Assembly (NCBI GenBank): GCA_052143535.1
Contig: JBKQSS010000066.1
Span: 62,001-126,000, forward strand
DNA length: 64,000 nt
Reading direction: 5' to 3'
Source of the DNA: JADGRA01 sp052143535
GTDB taxonomy: Bacteria; Myxococcota; Myxococcia; Myxococcales; Myxococcaceae
In this document: piece by piece, positions 1 through 10,100 of the stretch
Numbering within the stretch: position 1 is the first letter of the stretch
How the letters are laid out: each line of letters opens with the position of its first letter
Translations under genes and position numbers: made by a program
Notes under the pieces: generated by a model
What the model was told of the DNA's origin: nothing
Database searches by the model: none
What the model saw: only the letters and a program-made list of their open reading frames with translations

Positions 1-1003
1 CAAAAGCCAGCGCGTCGTTGAGCGCTTGCAGCGCGGTGGCGTAGTCGCGCGCCAGCACCAGGCGGACGCCTCGCTCGTAGGCCTCGCGGGCCAGCGCCTG
101 GGGACTGCCTGCCGCCGGGACGGCGGCCCGGGCGAGGCGAGCGCGGGCCTTCTCCACATTCTCCTGGGCGCTTTTGCGCACCGCTGCGTCGGCGGAAAGC
201 TGCACCACGCGCTCCCACTTCTCGATGGCCGAGCGGTAGTCCCCCTGTTTGGCGAAGGCGTTGCCCAGCTTGAAGAGGGCTTCCACACTGGTGGGCTCGA
301 GCTGGAGCGCACCCTGGTAGGCCTGGGCGGCGGCCGAGGCGTTTCCCGCGCGCCACAGCGCGTCGCCTTGGGCGATGAGCGCGGCCGTGGTCGGGGCGGC
401 GGGGGCGGCCGTCGCGGCGACCGCCGGCGTGGACGTCCCCACGGAGGGCGCGGCGGCGGGGGCGGGGGCCGCCGCCAGCTGTGCCTTCAGCTGGGCGATG
501 GATTCTTTGGCCTTCTCCACCCAGCGCTGTTCGCTGGGGCGGCTCTCCAGCGTGAGGTACGTCTGGTAGGCGCGCACCGCCGGCTCGGCTTTGCCTTGGC
601 TGCGGTAGGCCTCAGCCAGCCCGAAGTAGCCGTCGGCGTCGGTGGGGTCGAGCTTGAGGTACGTCTCATAGGCGCCGGCTGCCACCGCGAAGTCCCCATT
701 TTTTCGCGCCGCGTAGCCGAGGTTGAAGTAGGCCAGCTTGAGGCCCGGGTCGGCAGCGATGGCGGCCTGAAACTTCTGCACCGCCTCGGCGCGCTTGCCT
801 TGGCGAAACAGGACGCTGCCGAGGCCGTTGAGAGCCTCGGCAAACCGAGGCGACGCTTGGAGCGCCTCCTGGTAGGCCGCCGCAGCCTGCTCGAGCTGAC
901 CAGCCTGAAGCGCCTTCTCGCCGCGCTGGAAAGAAGCCCGGGCCTGGGCAGAGACCGGCGTCGAAGCAAGCAGCGCAGCCACAACGAGAGCAGCAGCCAC
1001 CAT
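1..1003 (-). CDS. Secreted TPR-repeat protein (3' end beyond window)
   Basis: The gene reads leftwards and runs off the window edge, so its C-terminus is missing. It starts at an ATG with GGAGG nine bases upstream and opens with a signal peptide (MVAAALVVAALLASTPVSAQA). Four or five tetratricopeptide-type helical repeats follow (residues about 22-165, with motifs such as AYFNLGYAARKNGDF). After an Ala/Pro-rich linker at about residues 174-206 there are more TPR-like repeats. Such proteins are usually exported scaffolds for protein contacts, but the partner cannot be read from sequence. The 139 bases between this gene and the thiolase gene upstream hold no clear terminator, so read-through from the thiolase operon is possible. 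Confidence 0.85.
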   Translation of the reverse strand, partial: MVAAALVVAALLASTPVSAQARASFQRGEKALQAGQLEQAAAAYQEALQASPRFAEALNGLGSVLFRQGKRAEAVQKFQAAIAADPGLKLAYFNLGYAARKNGDFAVAAGAYETYLKLDPTDADGYFGLAEAYRSQGKAEPAVRAYQTYLTLESRPSEQRWVEKAKESIAQLKAQLAAAPAPAAAPSVGTSTPAVAATAAPAAPTTAALIAQGDALWRAGNASAAAQAYQGALQLEPTSVEALFKLGNAFAKQGDYRSAIEKWERVVQLSADAAVRKSAQENVEKARARLARAAVPAAGSPQALAREAYERGVRLVLARDYATALQALNDALAF

Positions 1004-1142
1004 CCGCTTGGCACCTCCGCACGGACTTCCCAAACACCCCCTGTAGCGAAAAAAGGAAGGCCGCGTCTCGTCTTCTGTCGAAAACTGCGCGCCCCTCTTG
1101 GACAGCGGCCCTGGCAGGCCTCGCCCAGCGGGGGGGGGCCGG

Positions 1143-2306
1143 CTAACCGAGGACTCGGTCGATGAGAAGCGTTATCCCCATTCCGTAGCCGATGCACAGC
1201 GTGACAGCGCCCCGGCGCAGCTCCTGACGCTCGAGCTCACTGAGCAGCGTCGCCACAAGCATCGCCCCGGTGGCGCCGAGCGGGTGGCCGAGCGCGATGG
1301 CCCCGCCATTCACGTTGATGCGGTCGAGCGGAATCCCCAGCTCTCGGGCCACGGCGATGGGGACCGGCGCGAAGGCCTCGTTAATCTCCCACAGGTCCAC
1401 GTCCTCCACCCGCCAGCCGGCGCGCGCCAGCGCCTTTCGGGTGGCGGGAATGGGGCCGGTCAGCATCAGGACTGGGTCCGAGCCGGCGACGGCGCAGCTG
1501 ACAATCCGGGCGCGGGGTCGAATCCCCAGTCGCTCAGCAGCCGTCAGCGAGGCCACCACCACCGCGGCCGCCCCGTCGACAATGCCCGAGGAGTTGCCGG
1601 CGTGGATGAGTCCGTCTTCCCGGAACGCGGGCTTCAGGGCGGCCAGCGTCTGCACCGTGGTGCCGGGCCGCAGGTGCTCGTCCTGCGCAAAGCTGCGCTG
1701 GCCGCCGTCTTCGGAGCGCACCGGGATGCTGACAATCTCCTTGAGAAAGCGCCCCTGCTTTTGGGCGCGGGCCGCTTTGGCCTGGGAGTCGGCAGCGAAT
1801 TCATCAAGCTGGCCCCGCGACAGCTGCCAGGCCGCCGCCACCAGCTCGGCAGACAGCCCCTGCGGGACGAGGTCCGGGAAGTGGGCCTTCAGCCCCGGGC
1901 TGGTGGGCCCCTCGCCCCCGAGGTAGTCCGCGCCCAAGGGCACGCGGCTCATGGACTCCACGCCGCCGCCGATGGCCACCTCGGCCCGGCCGGCCAGCAC
2001 CTGGCACGCGACGTCGTCCACCGCCTGTAGTCCGCTGCCGCACAGACGGTTGACGGTTTTCGCCGCGAGCCCAATGGGAAGTCCGGCGGCGAGGACGGCG
2101 CCCCGGGCCACGTTGAGGCCTTGCTCGCCCACTTGCGTGACGCATCCGAGCACCACGTCGTCCACCGCGTCCTGGGCAATGCCGGTCCGGTCCAGAGCGG
2201 CCCGGAGGACGTGGGCCGCTAGGTCGACCGGGTGGACGGACGAGAGGCTGCCTTTGCGCTTGCCGCGCGCCGAGCGCACGGCGTCGAGGATGACGGCGGT
2301 GGGCAT
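1143..2306 (-). CDS. Acetyl-CoA acyltransferase (thiolase family)
   Basis: A 387-residue thiolase, the normal length for the family, that cleaves or forms beta-ketoacyl-CoA thioesters in the cytoplasm. The nucleophile is Cys89 in NRLCGSGLQA. The second half carries His341 in GGAIALGHPLGATGA and the proton-shuttling Cys371. The last motif reads CIGYGMG rather than the usual CIGGGMG, a small departure near the active site. It is the last gene of the SDR / aldehyde dehydrogenase / TetR set, 35 bases after the TetR stop, which suggests fatty-acyl or aldehyde catabolism. Sequence alone does not separate a biosynthetic acetoacetyl-CoA thiolase from a degradative FadA-type enzyme. Confidence 0.9.
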   Translation of the reverse strand: MPTAVILDAVRSARGKRKGSLSSVHPVDLAAHVLRAALDRTGIAQDAVDDVVLGCVTQVGEQGLNVARGAVLAAGLPIGLAAKTVNRLCGSGLQAVDDVACQVLAGRAEVAIGGGVESMSRVPLGADYLGGEGPTSPGLKAHFPDLVPQGLSAELVAAAWQLSRGQLDEFAADSQAKAARAQKQGRFLKEIVSIPVRSEDGGQRSFAQDEHLRPGTTVQTLAALKPAFREDGLIHAGNSSGIVDGAAAVVVASLTAAERLGIRPRARIVSCAVAGSDPVLMLTGPIPATRKALARAGWRVEDVDLWEINEAFAPVPIAVARELGIPLDRINVNGGAIALGHPLGATGAMLVATLLSELERQELRRGAVTLCIGYGMGITLLIDRVLG

Positions 2307-2341
2307 AGGAGGAGGACTTCAGCGCGGCGCTGACTTCGGTG

Positions 2342-3043
2342 TCAACGCAGCCTTCGGTGCGCTGGGCGCGTCGCCTCGCCCTCGCCCGGTGCGCTGGCCA
2401 GCCCGCGCAACAGGGACCCGGCGGCTTCGCGCAGCGCGGGGAGAAATGCCACCTGCAGCTCCGACAGGCCGCCTGCTTCGAGGGCCCGCGCCAGCGCGGC
2501 CGGCGGGTCCGACATCTGCCACAGCCCGATGACCAGGGCGTGCAGGTACAGCGCCGCCTTTAGCCCGGCCTCCGGTGAGGGGAGCCCGGCGGCGCGGGCC
2601 AGCTGTCCGCCGAGCCGGCTGAGCAGGGTGTGCAGGGCGCGCTTGAAGCGCAGGGCTTCAGCCTGGGGGAGGTTTTGTTCCAGCGCGACGTGCAGCAAGG
2701 CGAGCAGCCGGGCCATGGCCGGGCGCCGGACGAGGCTTTGCCCGAGGACGTCGGCCACCTGCTCGGCGGAGCCGGGGAGGCGGAGGGCGTCGAGCTGCTG
2801 TCCCACCTCGGTGAGCCAGCTGGTCAGCTGGGCCTCTTCCACGGCGAGGAAGAGCGTCTCCTTGGTGTCGAAGTACCGGTAGAGGGCGGCTTTGCTGAGG
2901 CCCACGCCCTCCGCCAACTGGGCCATGGTGAGGGCGCTCCAGGGCATGTCCTGGAAGAGGCGCCAGGCCTCGTCCAGCACCTGTTGGCGGCGCGCCGCTT
3001 TGTCCTCGGGGCTGCGCGCGCGCCGGCGCCTCACTCCAGCCAT
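2342..3043 (-). CDS. TetR-family transcriptional regulator
   Basis: A 233-residue protein with an Arg-rich N-terminus and a TetR helix-turn-helix at about residues 39-58 (LTMAQLAEGVGLSKAALYRYF). An all-helical C-terminal region follows, typical of ligand-binding and dimerisation in this family. The start overlaps the aldehyde dehydrogenase stop by 13 bases, so it is translated within the same operon. The likely target is the perfect palindrome inside the operon promoter at 5303-5321, giving autorepression; this is inferred from layout and site geometry. The effector is unknown. A fatty aldehyde or acyl-CoA is a reasonable guess from the neighbouring enzymes. Confidence 0.88.
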   Translation of the reverse strand: MAGVRRRRARSPEDKAARRQQVLDEAWRLFQDMPWSALTMAQLAEGVGLSKAALYRYFDTKETLFLAVEEAQLTSWLTEVGQQLDALRLPGSAEQVADVLGQSLVRRPAMARLLALLHVALEQNLPQAEALRFKRALHTLLSRLGGQLARAAGLPSPEAGLKAALYLHALVIGLWQMSDPPAALARALEAGGLSELQVAFLPALREAAGSLLRGLASAPGEGEATRPAHRRLR

Positions 3044-4464
3044 CGCGCCAGCCGCGCGGTGAGGCGATTCATCCGCCCGGCGTAGGGCGGAGCGAGAAAG
3101 CGGGAGAGCGGGTTTCCCCTCTGGCGCAGCACCGCACGCTCATGGCTGAAGCAGCGGAAGCCGGCGCGCCCATGGTAGTTGCCCACACCCGAGGGGCCGA
3201 TGCCCCCGAAGGGGAGGTCCGGGTTGGCCAGGTGGAAGATGGTGGTGTTGACGCAGGCGCCCCCGGAGGCCGTGCCGTCCAGCGCCCGGTCGGCCTCGCG
3301 TCGGCTGGTGGCGAAGACGTAGAGGGCAAGCGGCGCGGGCCGCGCCCGAACGAAGGCGAGGGCTTCCTCGGCTGTCTTGTAGGTGAGCACCGGGAGCACC
3401 GGACCAAATATCTCGTCTTGCATGACGGCTGCATCGACCGACACGTCCACCAAGACGGTGGGCGCCAGGTAGCGAGTGGCGGCATCGGACTCCCCGCCGA
3501 AGGCCACCTTGGCCCCGCCCCTCACCGCCGCGTCGACGTAACCCTTGAGGCGCCCGAAAGCCCGGTCGTCAATCATCCGGCAGAAGTCGGGACTCGTCTG
3601 GGGGTTTGCGCCGTAGAAATTCTCGACGACGGTGCGCAGCTCGGCCACCAGCTTCTCGCGCAGCTCCTCGGGGACCAGGACGTAGTCCGGGGCCACGCAG
3701 GTCTGCCCGCCGTTGATGAATTTTCCGTGGGCGATGGTCAGTGCCGCCCGCTGCAGGTTGGCCGAGCGCTCCACCAGGGCGGGCGACTTGCCGCCGAGCT
3801 CCAGCGTCACTCCGGACAGGTGCTTGGCTGCGGCCGCCATCACTTTCTTCCCCACGGCTGTGCTGCCGGTGAAGAAAATGTGGTCCCAGGGCATTTCCAG
3901 GAGGGCCTCGGCCACCTGGGCATCGCCGTCGATGACGGCCACCTCGTCCTCGGGAAAGGCCTCGCTGAGGACGGTGCGAATCAGGGCCGCGGTGGCTGGC
4001 GTCTTCTCCGAAGGCTTCAGCACCACCACGTTTCCGGCCGCCACGGCCGAGACGACGGGAAGCACCGCCAACTGGAAGGGGTAGTTGAAGGGCGCCAGCA
4101 CCAGCACCTGGCCACGCGCCTCGTGGCGGACTTCGCTCGAGGTGCCAGCCAGCAGCAGCGGGGCGTCCACCGCCTCGGGCCGCATCCAGTCCGCGAGGTT
4201 TCGCACGGTGTGGCCCAGCTCCTCGAGGACGATGTGCACCTCGGTGAGGTCGGTTTCCTCGGGAGCCTTGCCGAAGTCCTTCTGCACGGCCAGGTTGATG
4301 GCGGCCCGGTGCTTCTGCACCGCAGCGGCGAGACGCTTGAGGCGGGTGCGCCGCTCGGCGGCACTGGACTGAGCCACCTCCCAGCGCTTTTTGCTTTGCA
4401 AGTCCCAGATGCGGCGAATGTCCGACGTTAGGGCTGCTCCCTGCTGCTCGCTCGGCTGTCTCAT
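3031..4464 (-). CDS. NAD(P)-dependent aldehyde dehydrogenase
   Basis: A 477-residue aldehyde dehydrogenase that oxidises aldehydes to acids. Visible family features are Asn127 in APFNYPF, the cofactor loop FTGSTAVGKKV (about 199-209), the general base Glu222 in LELGGKSP and the nucleophile Cys256 in NGGQTCVAPDY. The length and the GGQTCVAPDY form resemble the class-3 group, which includes fatty and aromatic aldehyde enzymes. It overlaps the upstream SDR by 4 bases (ATGA) and the downstream TetR gene by 13, so the three genes are translationally coupled. The C-terminus is basic and hydrophobic, which may favour membrane association, as in fatty aldehyde dehydrogenases. Confidence 0.9.
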   Translation of the reverse strand: MRQPSEQQGAALTSDIRRIWDLQSKKRWEVAQSSAAERRTRLKRLAAAVQKHRAAINLAVQKDFGKAPEETDLTEVHIVLEELGHTVRNLADWMRPEAVDAPLLLAGTSSEVRHEARGQVLVLAPFNYPFQLAVLPVVSAVAAGNVVVLKPSEKTPATAALIRTVLSEAFPEDEVAVIDGDAQVAEALLEMPWDHIFFTGSTAVGKKVMAAAAKHLSGVTLELGGKSPALVERSANLQRAALTIAHGKFINGGQTCVAPDYVLVPEELREKLVAELRTVVENFYGANPQTSPDFCRMIDDRAFGRLKGYVDAAVRGGAKVAFGGESDAATRYLAPTVLVDVSVDAAVMQDEIFGPVLPVLTYKTAEEALAFVRARPAPLALYVFATSRREADRALDGTASGGACVNTTIFHLANPDLPFGGIGPSGVGNYHGRAGFRCFSHERAVLRQRGNPLSRFLAPPYAGRMNRLTARLARWLE

Positions 4465-5258
4465 GCGTCCACCCGCTCAGACATTTTGTGCACCAGCCGC
4501 GTCACCCACCGACGAGGCGTGAAACGGACCGACTGCGCCAGCAGCCGGTTGGCCAACCCCGGGATGACGACACTCGCCCCCCGGCGAAACCCCTCATACC
4601 CCGCCTGCGCCACGCTGGCAGCGGGCATCAGCCGCTTGCCCTTCACCAGCTTCGAGTCCTCCATCGCCGCCCGGGCCTGGAAGCCGCTGGCGGTGGGGCC
4701 CGGGCAGAGTGCGGTGACGGACACCCCGCTGCCCCGCAGCTCCTCGGCCAGCGCTTCGGAGAAGGACAGTACGTAGGCCTTGGTGGCGTAGTAGACGGCC
4801 ATCAACGGCCCGGGCTGGAAGGCCGCGGTGCTGGCGACGTTGAGGACGCCGCCGCGCTTTCTGGCCACCATCGCAGGGAGCAGCCGCTTGGTGAGCTCGG
4901 TGAGCGCCACCACGTTGAGCTGCAGCATCCCCGCCTCGTCCGTCCAGCGCGTCTCGGTGAAGCCTCCGAAGGCCGCGTAGCCGGCATTGTTGACGAGGAC
5001 GTCCACCTCGACGCCCTCTTCGCCGAGGCGCTGCACCAGCCGCGAGGCGCCAAGCGGGCTGGCCAAGTCCGCGGCGATGACGCGCACCGCCACCTGGCAC
5101 TTCGCCCGCAGCTCCCCGGCCAGCGCTTCGAGCCGGTCCACCGAGCGCGCGGTGAGAACCAGCGAGGCGCCACTCCGGGCGAAGGCGCGGGCCAACTCGG
5201 CGCCAATGCCGCTCGAGGCGCCGGTGACGAGAACGGTTTCCGTGGGCGAGGCGGACAT
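4461..5258 (-). CDS. Short-chain dehydrogenase/reductase (SDR)
   Basis: A 265-residue classical SDR. The NAD(P)-binding motif TGASSGIG is at 12-19, NNAG at 90-93, Ser143 lies in NVASTAAF, and the catalytic pair Tyr156/Lys160 is in YYATK. The C-terminal extension (about residues 225-265) is basic and partly hydrophobic, as in the DltE/YqjQ group that acts on lipid-like substrates. The ATG has GGAG six bases upstream. It is the first gene of the operon, with its promoter centred about 55 bases upstream. An alcohol or ketone produced by this enzyme could feed the aldehyde dehydrogenase encoded next, but the substrate is not visible from sequence. Confidence 0.88.
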   Translation of the reverse strand: MSASPTETVLVTGASSGIGAELARAFARSGASLVLTARSVDRLEALAGELRAKCQVAVRVIAADLASPLGASRLVQRLGEEGVEVDVLVNNAGYAAFGGFTETRWTDEAGMLQLNVVALTELTKRLLPAMVARKRGGVLNVASTAAFQPGPLMAVYYATKAYVLSFSEALAEELRGSGVSVTALCPGPTASGFQARAAMEDSKLVKGKRLMPAASVAQAGYEGFRRGASVVIPGLANRLLAQSVRFTPRRWVTRLVHKMSERVDA

Positions 5259-5297
5259 CAGGGCTCCAGGCTAGAGGGTTAAGTAACTGGAGGTCGC

Positions 5298-5326
5298 TTA
5301 TTAAGTGACGCTGAGTCACTTGTCAA
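5298..5326 (-). promoter_or_regulatory. Consensus sigma70-type promoter of the SDR operon
   Basis: On the minus strand the -35 box TTGACA (5326-5321) is a perfect consensus. After exactly 17 bases comes the -10 box TAATAA (5303-5298), one base off TATAAT-type consensus per half. It lies 40-68 bases before the SDR start and is the cleanest promoter I can see in this window. Confidence 0.8.
5303..5321. promoter_or_regulatory. Palindromic operator in the promoter spacer
   Basis: A perfect inverted repeat, AAGTGAC - 5 bases - GTCACTT, fills the whole spacer of the promoter and touches both the -35 and -10 boxes. A repressor bound here would exclude RNA polymerase. The TetR gene in the same operon is the obvious candidate ligand (inference). 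Confidence 0.7.
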
Positions 5327-5582
5327 CCCGCGCGCCCACCGAGTGGGGAAAGGCTTCCAAACTCTCACCACGGCGAGGCAGCGCCAGCCCTCCCCCCGGT
5401 TTCCCCACCTGCGCCCGCGGCAACAACCGAAGCCAGCCAGTTGCCCTGGACGCTACGGCTGGCCGGTGTCGCTTGTGTGAAGTCACCGCTTTGACTCGGT
5501 GTTTCTGCTTGGCCCGGGAGCTGCAACCTCTGGTGGCTGTCCCCGGACGAATTGCCGCCCGGGCCACACCGGAGCCCCCGTC
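5327..5582. other. Intergenic stretch before the small membrane protein
   Basis: These 256 bases separate the SDR operon promoter from the small gene at 5583. I see no supported gene in them. They must hold the small gene's promoter if it is expressed alone, but no convincing -35/-10 pair is visible. A short inverted pair GTGA-AG-TCAC lies near 5480-5490. Confidence 0.4.
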
Positions 5583-5759
5583 ATGGCCACCACCTCCAAC
5601 TCACTGTTTGCCGCCACCCGCCGTTCGAAGGCCGTTGGACTGTTGGTGGCGGGCGCAATCCTCTTTGTGGTGGGCGTCGGCGGCTCGGGCGCCTTGGTGG
5701 CCGCTTACACCGGGGCCGTCTCTGGAAACACCGTCACCGCCGTCCACGGGGCGGCCTGA
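5583..5759 (+). CDS. Small single-pass membrane protein (58 residues)
   Basis: A 58-residue reading frame starting at an ATG preceded by GGAG. It has a short basic N-terminus (ATRRSK), one strongly hydrophobic Gly/Ala/Val-rich segment at about residues 17-45 (VGLLVAGAILFVVGVGG) and a polar tail. A strong intrinsic terminator begins 10 bases after its stop, and it sits alone between two minus-strand genes; both support a real transcript. I do not recognise the family and propose no function. The same frame could start at a GTG at 5499 (86 residues), but the Cys/Pro/Gly-rich extension looks less like protein. Confidence 0.55.
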   Translation: MATTSNSLFAATRRSKAVGLLVAGAILFVVGVGGSGALVAAYTGAVSGNTVTAVHGAA

Positions 5760-5768
5760 CAAACGGTT

Positions 5769-5808
5769 GAGGGGGCGGAAGGGCAGTCGTCCGCTCCCTC
5801 CTTTTTTT
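5769..5808 (+). terminator. Rho-independent terminator
   Basis: An 11-bp stem (GAGGGGGCGGA at 5769-5779 pairing with 5790-5800, one G-T wobble) with a 10-base loop is followed by C and seven T residues. It ends the small-ORF transcript and may also block opposing transcription from purA. Confidence 0.8.
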
Positions 5809-5843
5809 CCCCCACGGGCTCCTTCTCAGGGCCCGTCGCGCCT

Positions 5844-7154
<1,311 letters not shown>

Positions 7155-7166
7155 CGCTTGGGTGGC

Positions 7167-10100
7167 CTATAGTCCCCGCGGCGCCGGGTGACAACGGGCG
7201 GCAAAGCCGCACCCCAGCGCCTCGCAGCGCATCCGCGGCTGGGCCGACGGCAGTAAGGCCCCGGCGTGCAACAGGGCCCGCGCCTGCTGCGCCAGTGCCG
7301 AAACGGAGAGCGGCGCAGCGTCCAGCCAGAGAGGCTCGGCGTCCGGCCCGTCGACGAAAGAGAGCCCCACCCGGCGTTGGGCCGACGGCTGCGGCGCGTG
7401 CCAGAGGACGGACAGCGTCACCGCGAATGCCTCCAGGCCCAACTGCGGCGGCGCGCCCGGCACAAGAGACACGAGGTACCGCACGCCGGCGTCCTCCCAA
7501 GCGACGGGCGCCGTGGCCAAAAGCTGCGCCTCCGAGAGGGCAAGGACGAGCTCGACGGGAGACGTCCGCACGCCGGCCGCCACCGCCGCCCTGAGGGCGC
7601 GCGTTGCGGCCAAGGCCCGCAGCGGCGCGAGGAGGCCCAAGGCACGCGCCTCTCCGAGAGAGAGGCCCCTCACCGCCAGGTGCGGAGCAAGCGCGCTGTC
7701 CGGGACGCCGGCTGCCCACGCCTCGGTGCCAAGCGCCCCGGCCAGCGCGGCCAAAAGAGAGGGGCGCGCCGCCCGGTGGCGCTCGGGCAGCGCGCCGGCC
7801 CAGCTTAAAGAGGCGGCGTCTCCCGCCTCCGGACAAAGGCCGGCCTGCTGCAGCAGCCAGGCCCGGCGCGGACAGCGGCGGAAGTCCTCGAGGGCGCTGG
7901 CCGGTAGTTGGACGCCCTCAAACGTCGGCTGTAGCGCCGTCCGCAGCCGCCCCAGCTGGACCAGCGCAGCCTCCAGCGCCCCTTCCTCCTCAGCGGAGGC
8001 CGCAGCCAAAGGCCGCGGCAGGGGAATGTCCGCCAGCGCGAGGTGCCGCACTGAGGCCGCGGCGTCCGCGGCCAACAGGGCCGGCTCCAGCCGGTTGCGC
8101 CAGGCCTCGGGCGCCGGGCCGCCTCCGGAAAGGACGAGGCGGTCCTGGGCCCGGGTGAGGGCGACGTACAAGAGGCGTCCTGCTTCCGCCCTGTCTCTCC
8201 GCTTGAGCTCCGCCTGCAGCTGCGCCCAGCGCGGCGTCCGGCGCGGCTCGGCGTCAAACGGCCCTTGCGGCTTGAAGGCCAGGCCGAGACGCCTGTCGAG
8301 CAGCAGCCTCTCTCCGGGCGAGCGCACCCCGGTGGTGGAGAGGTCCGCCAGGCACACCACCGGCCACTGCAGCCCCTTGGCGGCGTGAATGCTGAGCAGC
8401 TGCACGGCGTGGCCGGAGCGAGCTTGCTCCGCGCCACGCGCCCCGCCCACCGCCGTCTGCGCGGCGAGGACGCGCAGGCGCCTGGCCAGGGCCGCCACGT
8501 CTCCGCGGCCGGCCGCGTCCCAGCGGCGGGCCAGCGCCAACACCGGCACCAGTGCCGCCAGCGCCTCCTCGGCCTCCGGCCCCGCGGCCACTGCGGTGCG
8601 GTACCCCGTCTCTTCCCAAAACAACTCGAGCAGCTCGGCCAGGGGCAACGGCACCAGCAGCGCTTGGACGCGGCGGACGAGGGAAGCCAGTCGCAGAAGG
8701 CGCGCGCCCTCGTCCTGTGGAAAGCCCTCCGGAAGCGGGCCCTCCAGCACCGAGGCCTCGAGGCGCCCGGAGGCCGCCAGGCGAAACAGCGCACCGTCGG
8801 ACAGCCCGACGAAGGGCGAGCGCAATACCGCGCCCAAGCTGAGCGCGTCCGAGGTGTCGCTGAGCAGCCCCAACAGCGCCGAGGCGTCGACGGCACTGGA
8901 GGCGGTGTAGGGGTTGAGCTCGCGCAGCACGCAGTGCGGGACGTGGTGGTTGCGCAGCGCGCTGCGGTAGGCCTCCAGCCCGCTGAAGCCGCGCAAGAGA
9001 ATGGCCACGTCCCCGCCGCGGGCGCGCCGCAGCTGCCCGGCTTCCACCACCGTCTTGGGCGCCTCGGCCGAGAGGAGAAAAGCGAGCCATCGCGCCAGGA
9101 CGTCGGCCTCGGCTTCCCGGCCGCTGCCGCGGGCGGCCGCCACCACCGGCAGCGCGTCCACGCATACGGTGGGCCCCAGCTGGGGGCGCACCGGAAGAAG
9201 GCCGTCCTGCTCCGGGCGAAACACCACCTCGTAGTCCCTCGGGGCGGCCACCTCTGGAAGGGCGGCCGCGGCGGCCGCGTTGAGGACGCGCAACAGCGCC
9301 GGCTGGGAGCGCCGGTTGTCGCGGAGAAAGTGGCGCGCCCCTCCTTCGGCCTCCACCTTCTCGGCCAGCGTCTCGAAGGTGGAGACGTCGGCGCCGCGAA
9401 AGTCATAAATGGACTGCTTGTTGTCCCCCACGGCGAAGAGAAAACCGGGCTCAAGCGGGAGCCCGAGCACGGCTTCTCGGTGCTTGGCCACAGGCCGCGG
9501 GCCTCCCTCTCGCGCCTCGGCCAGAAGCACCACCAGCTCCAGCTGCAGCGTGTTGGTGTCCTGCACCTCGTCCACCAGCAACGCACCGGTGCGCCCCTGC
9601 GCGCTGGCGCGGAAGCCCACCTCGTCTCGGAGGACGTCCCGGGCGGCCACCAGCAACTCGGCGAAGTCCATCCACCCGCCACGGCGCAGGGCGCGGCGGT
9701 AGTCCGCCTCCACTCTCTCGCACACGCGGCGCAGGGTGCGCTCGTGGCGGACGGCGGCGCAGCCGGCGCTGGCCGAGGCCACGCCCGGGGCCTCCAGCGT
9801 GCCGTCCAGGAGAGACTCGCGGACGGAGGCCAACAGGCCTCGCAGGCCATTGTTGCCGACGCGCGGAATGGCGCCGGCCAGCGCGTCCAGCCGCGCCAGC
9901 CGCTCCGGCGGAGCCTCGGCGTCGAGGCCGTGGAGGACGTCCAGGCACGCCGCCAGGGTGGCGGCCAGCTCCTCGGAGGCTGCCGCCCGCGGCAGCGCCT
10001 GGCGGAGGAGGCCCTCGGCCCTGGCCACGGCGGCCAGCAACGCTTCGGTGGCCAGGGCCCTGTCCCCCACCGCCACCCCGGCGGCACCCTGCCCCTCCTC

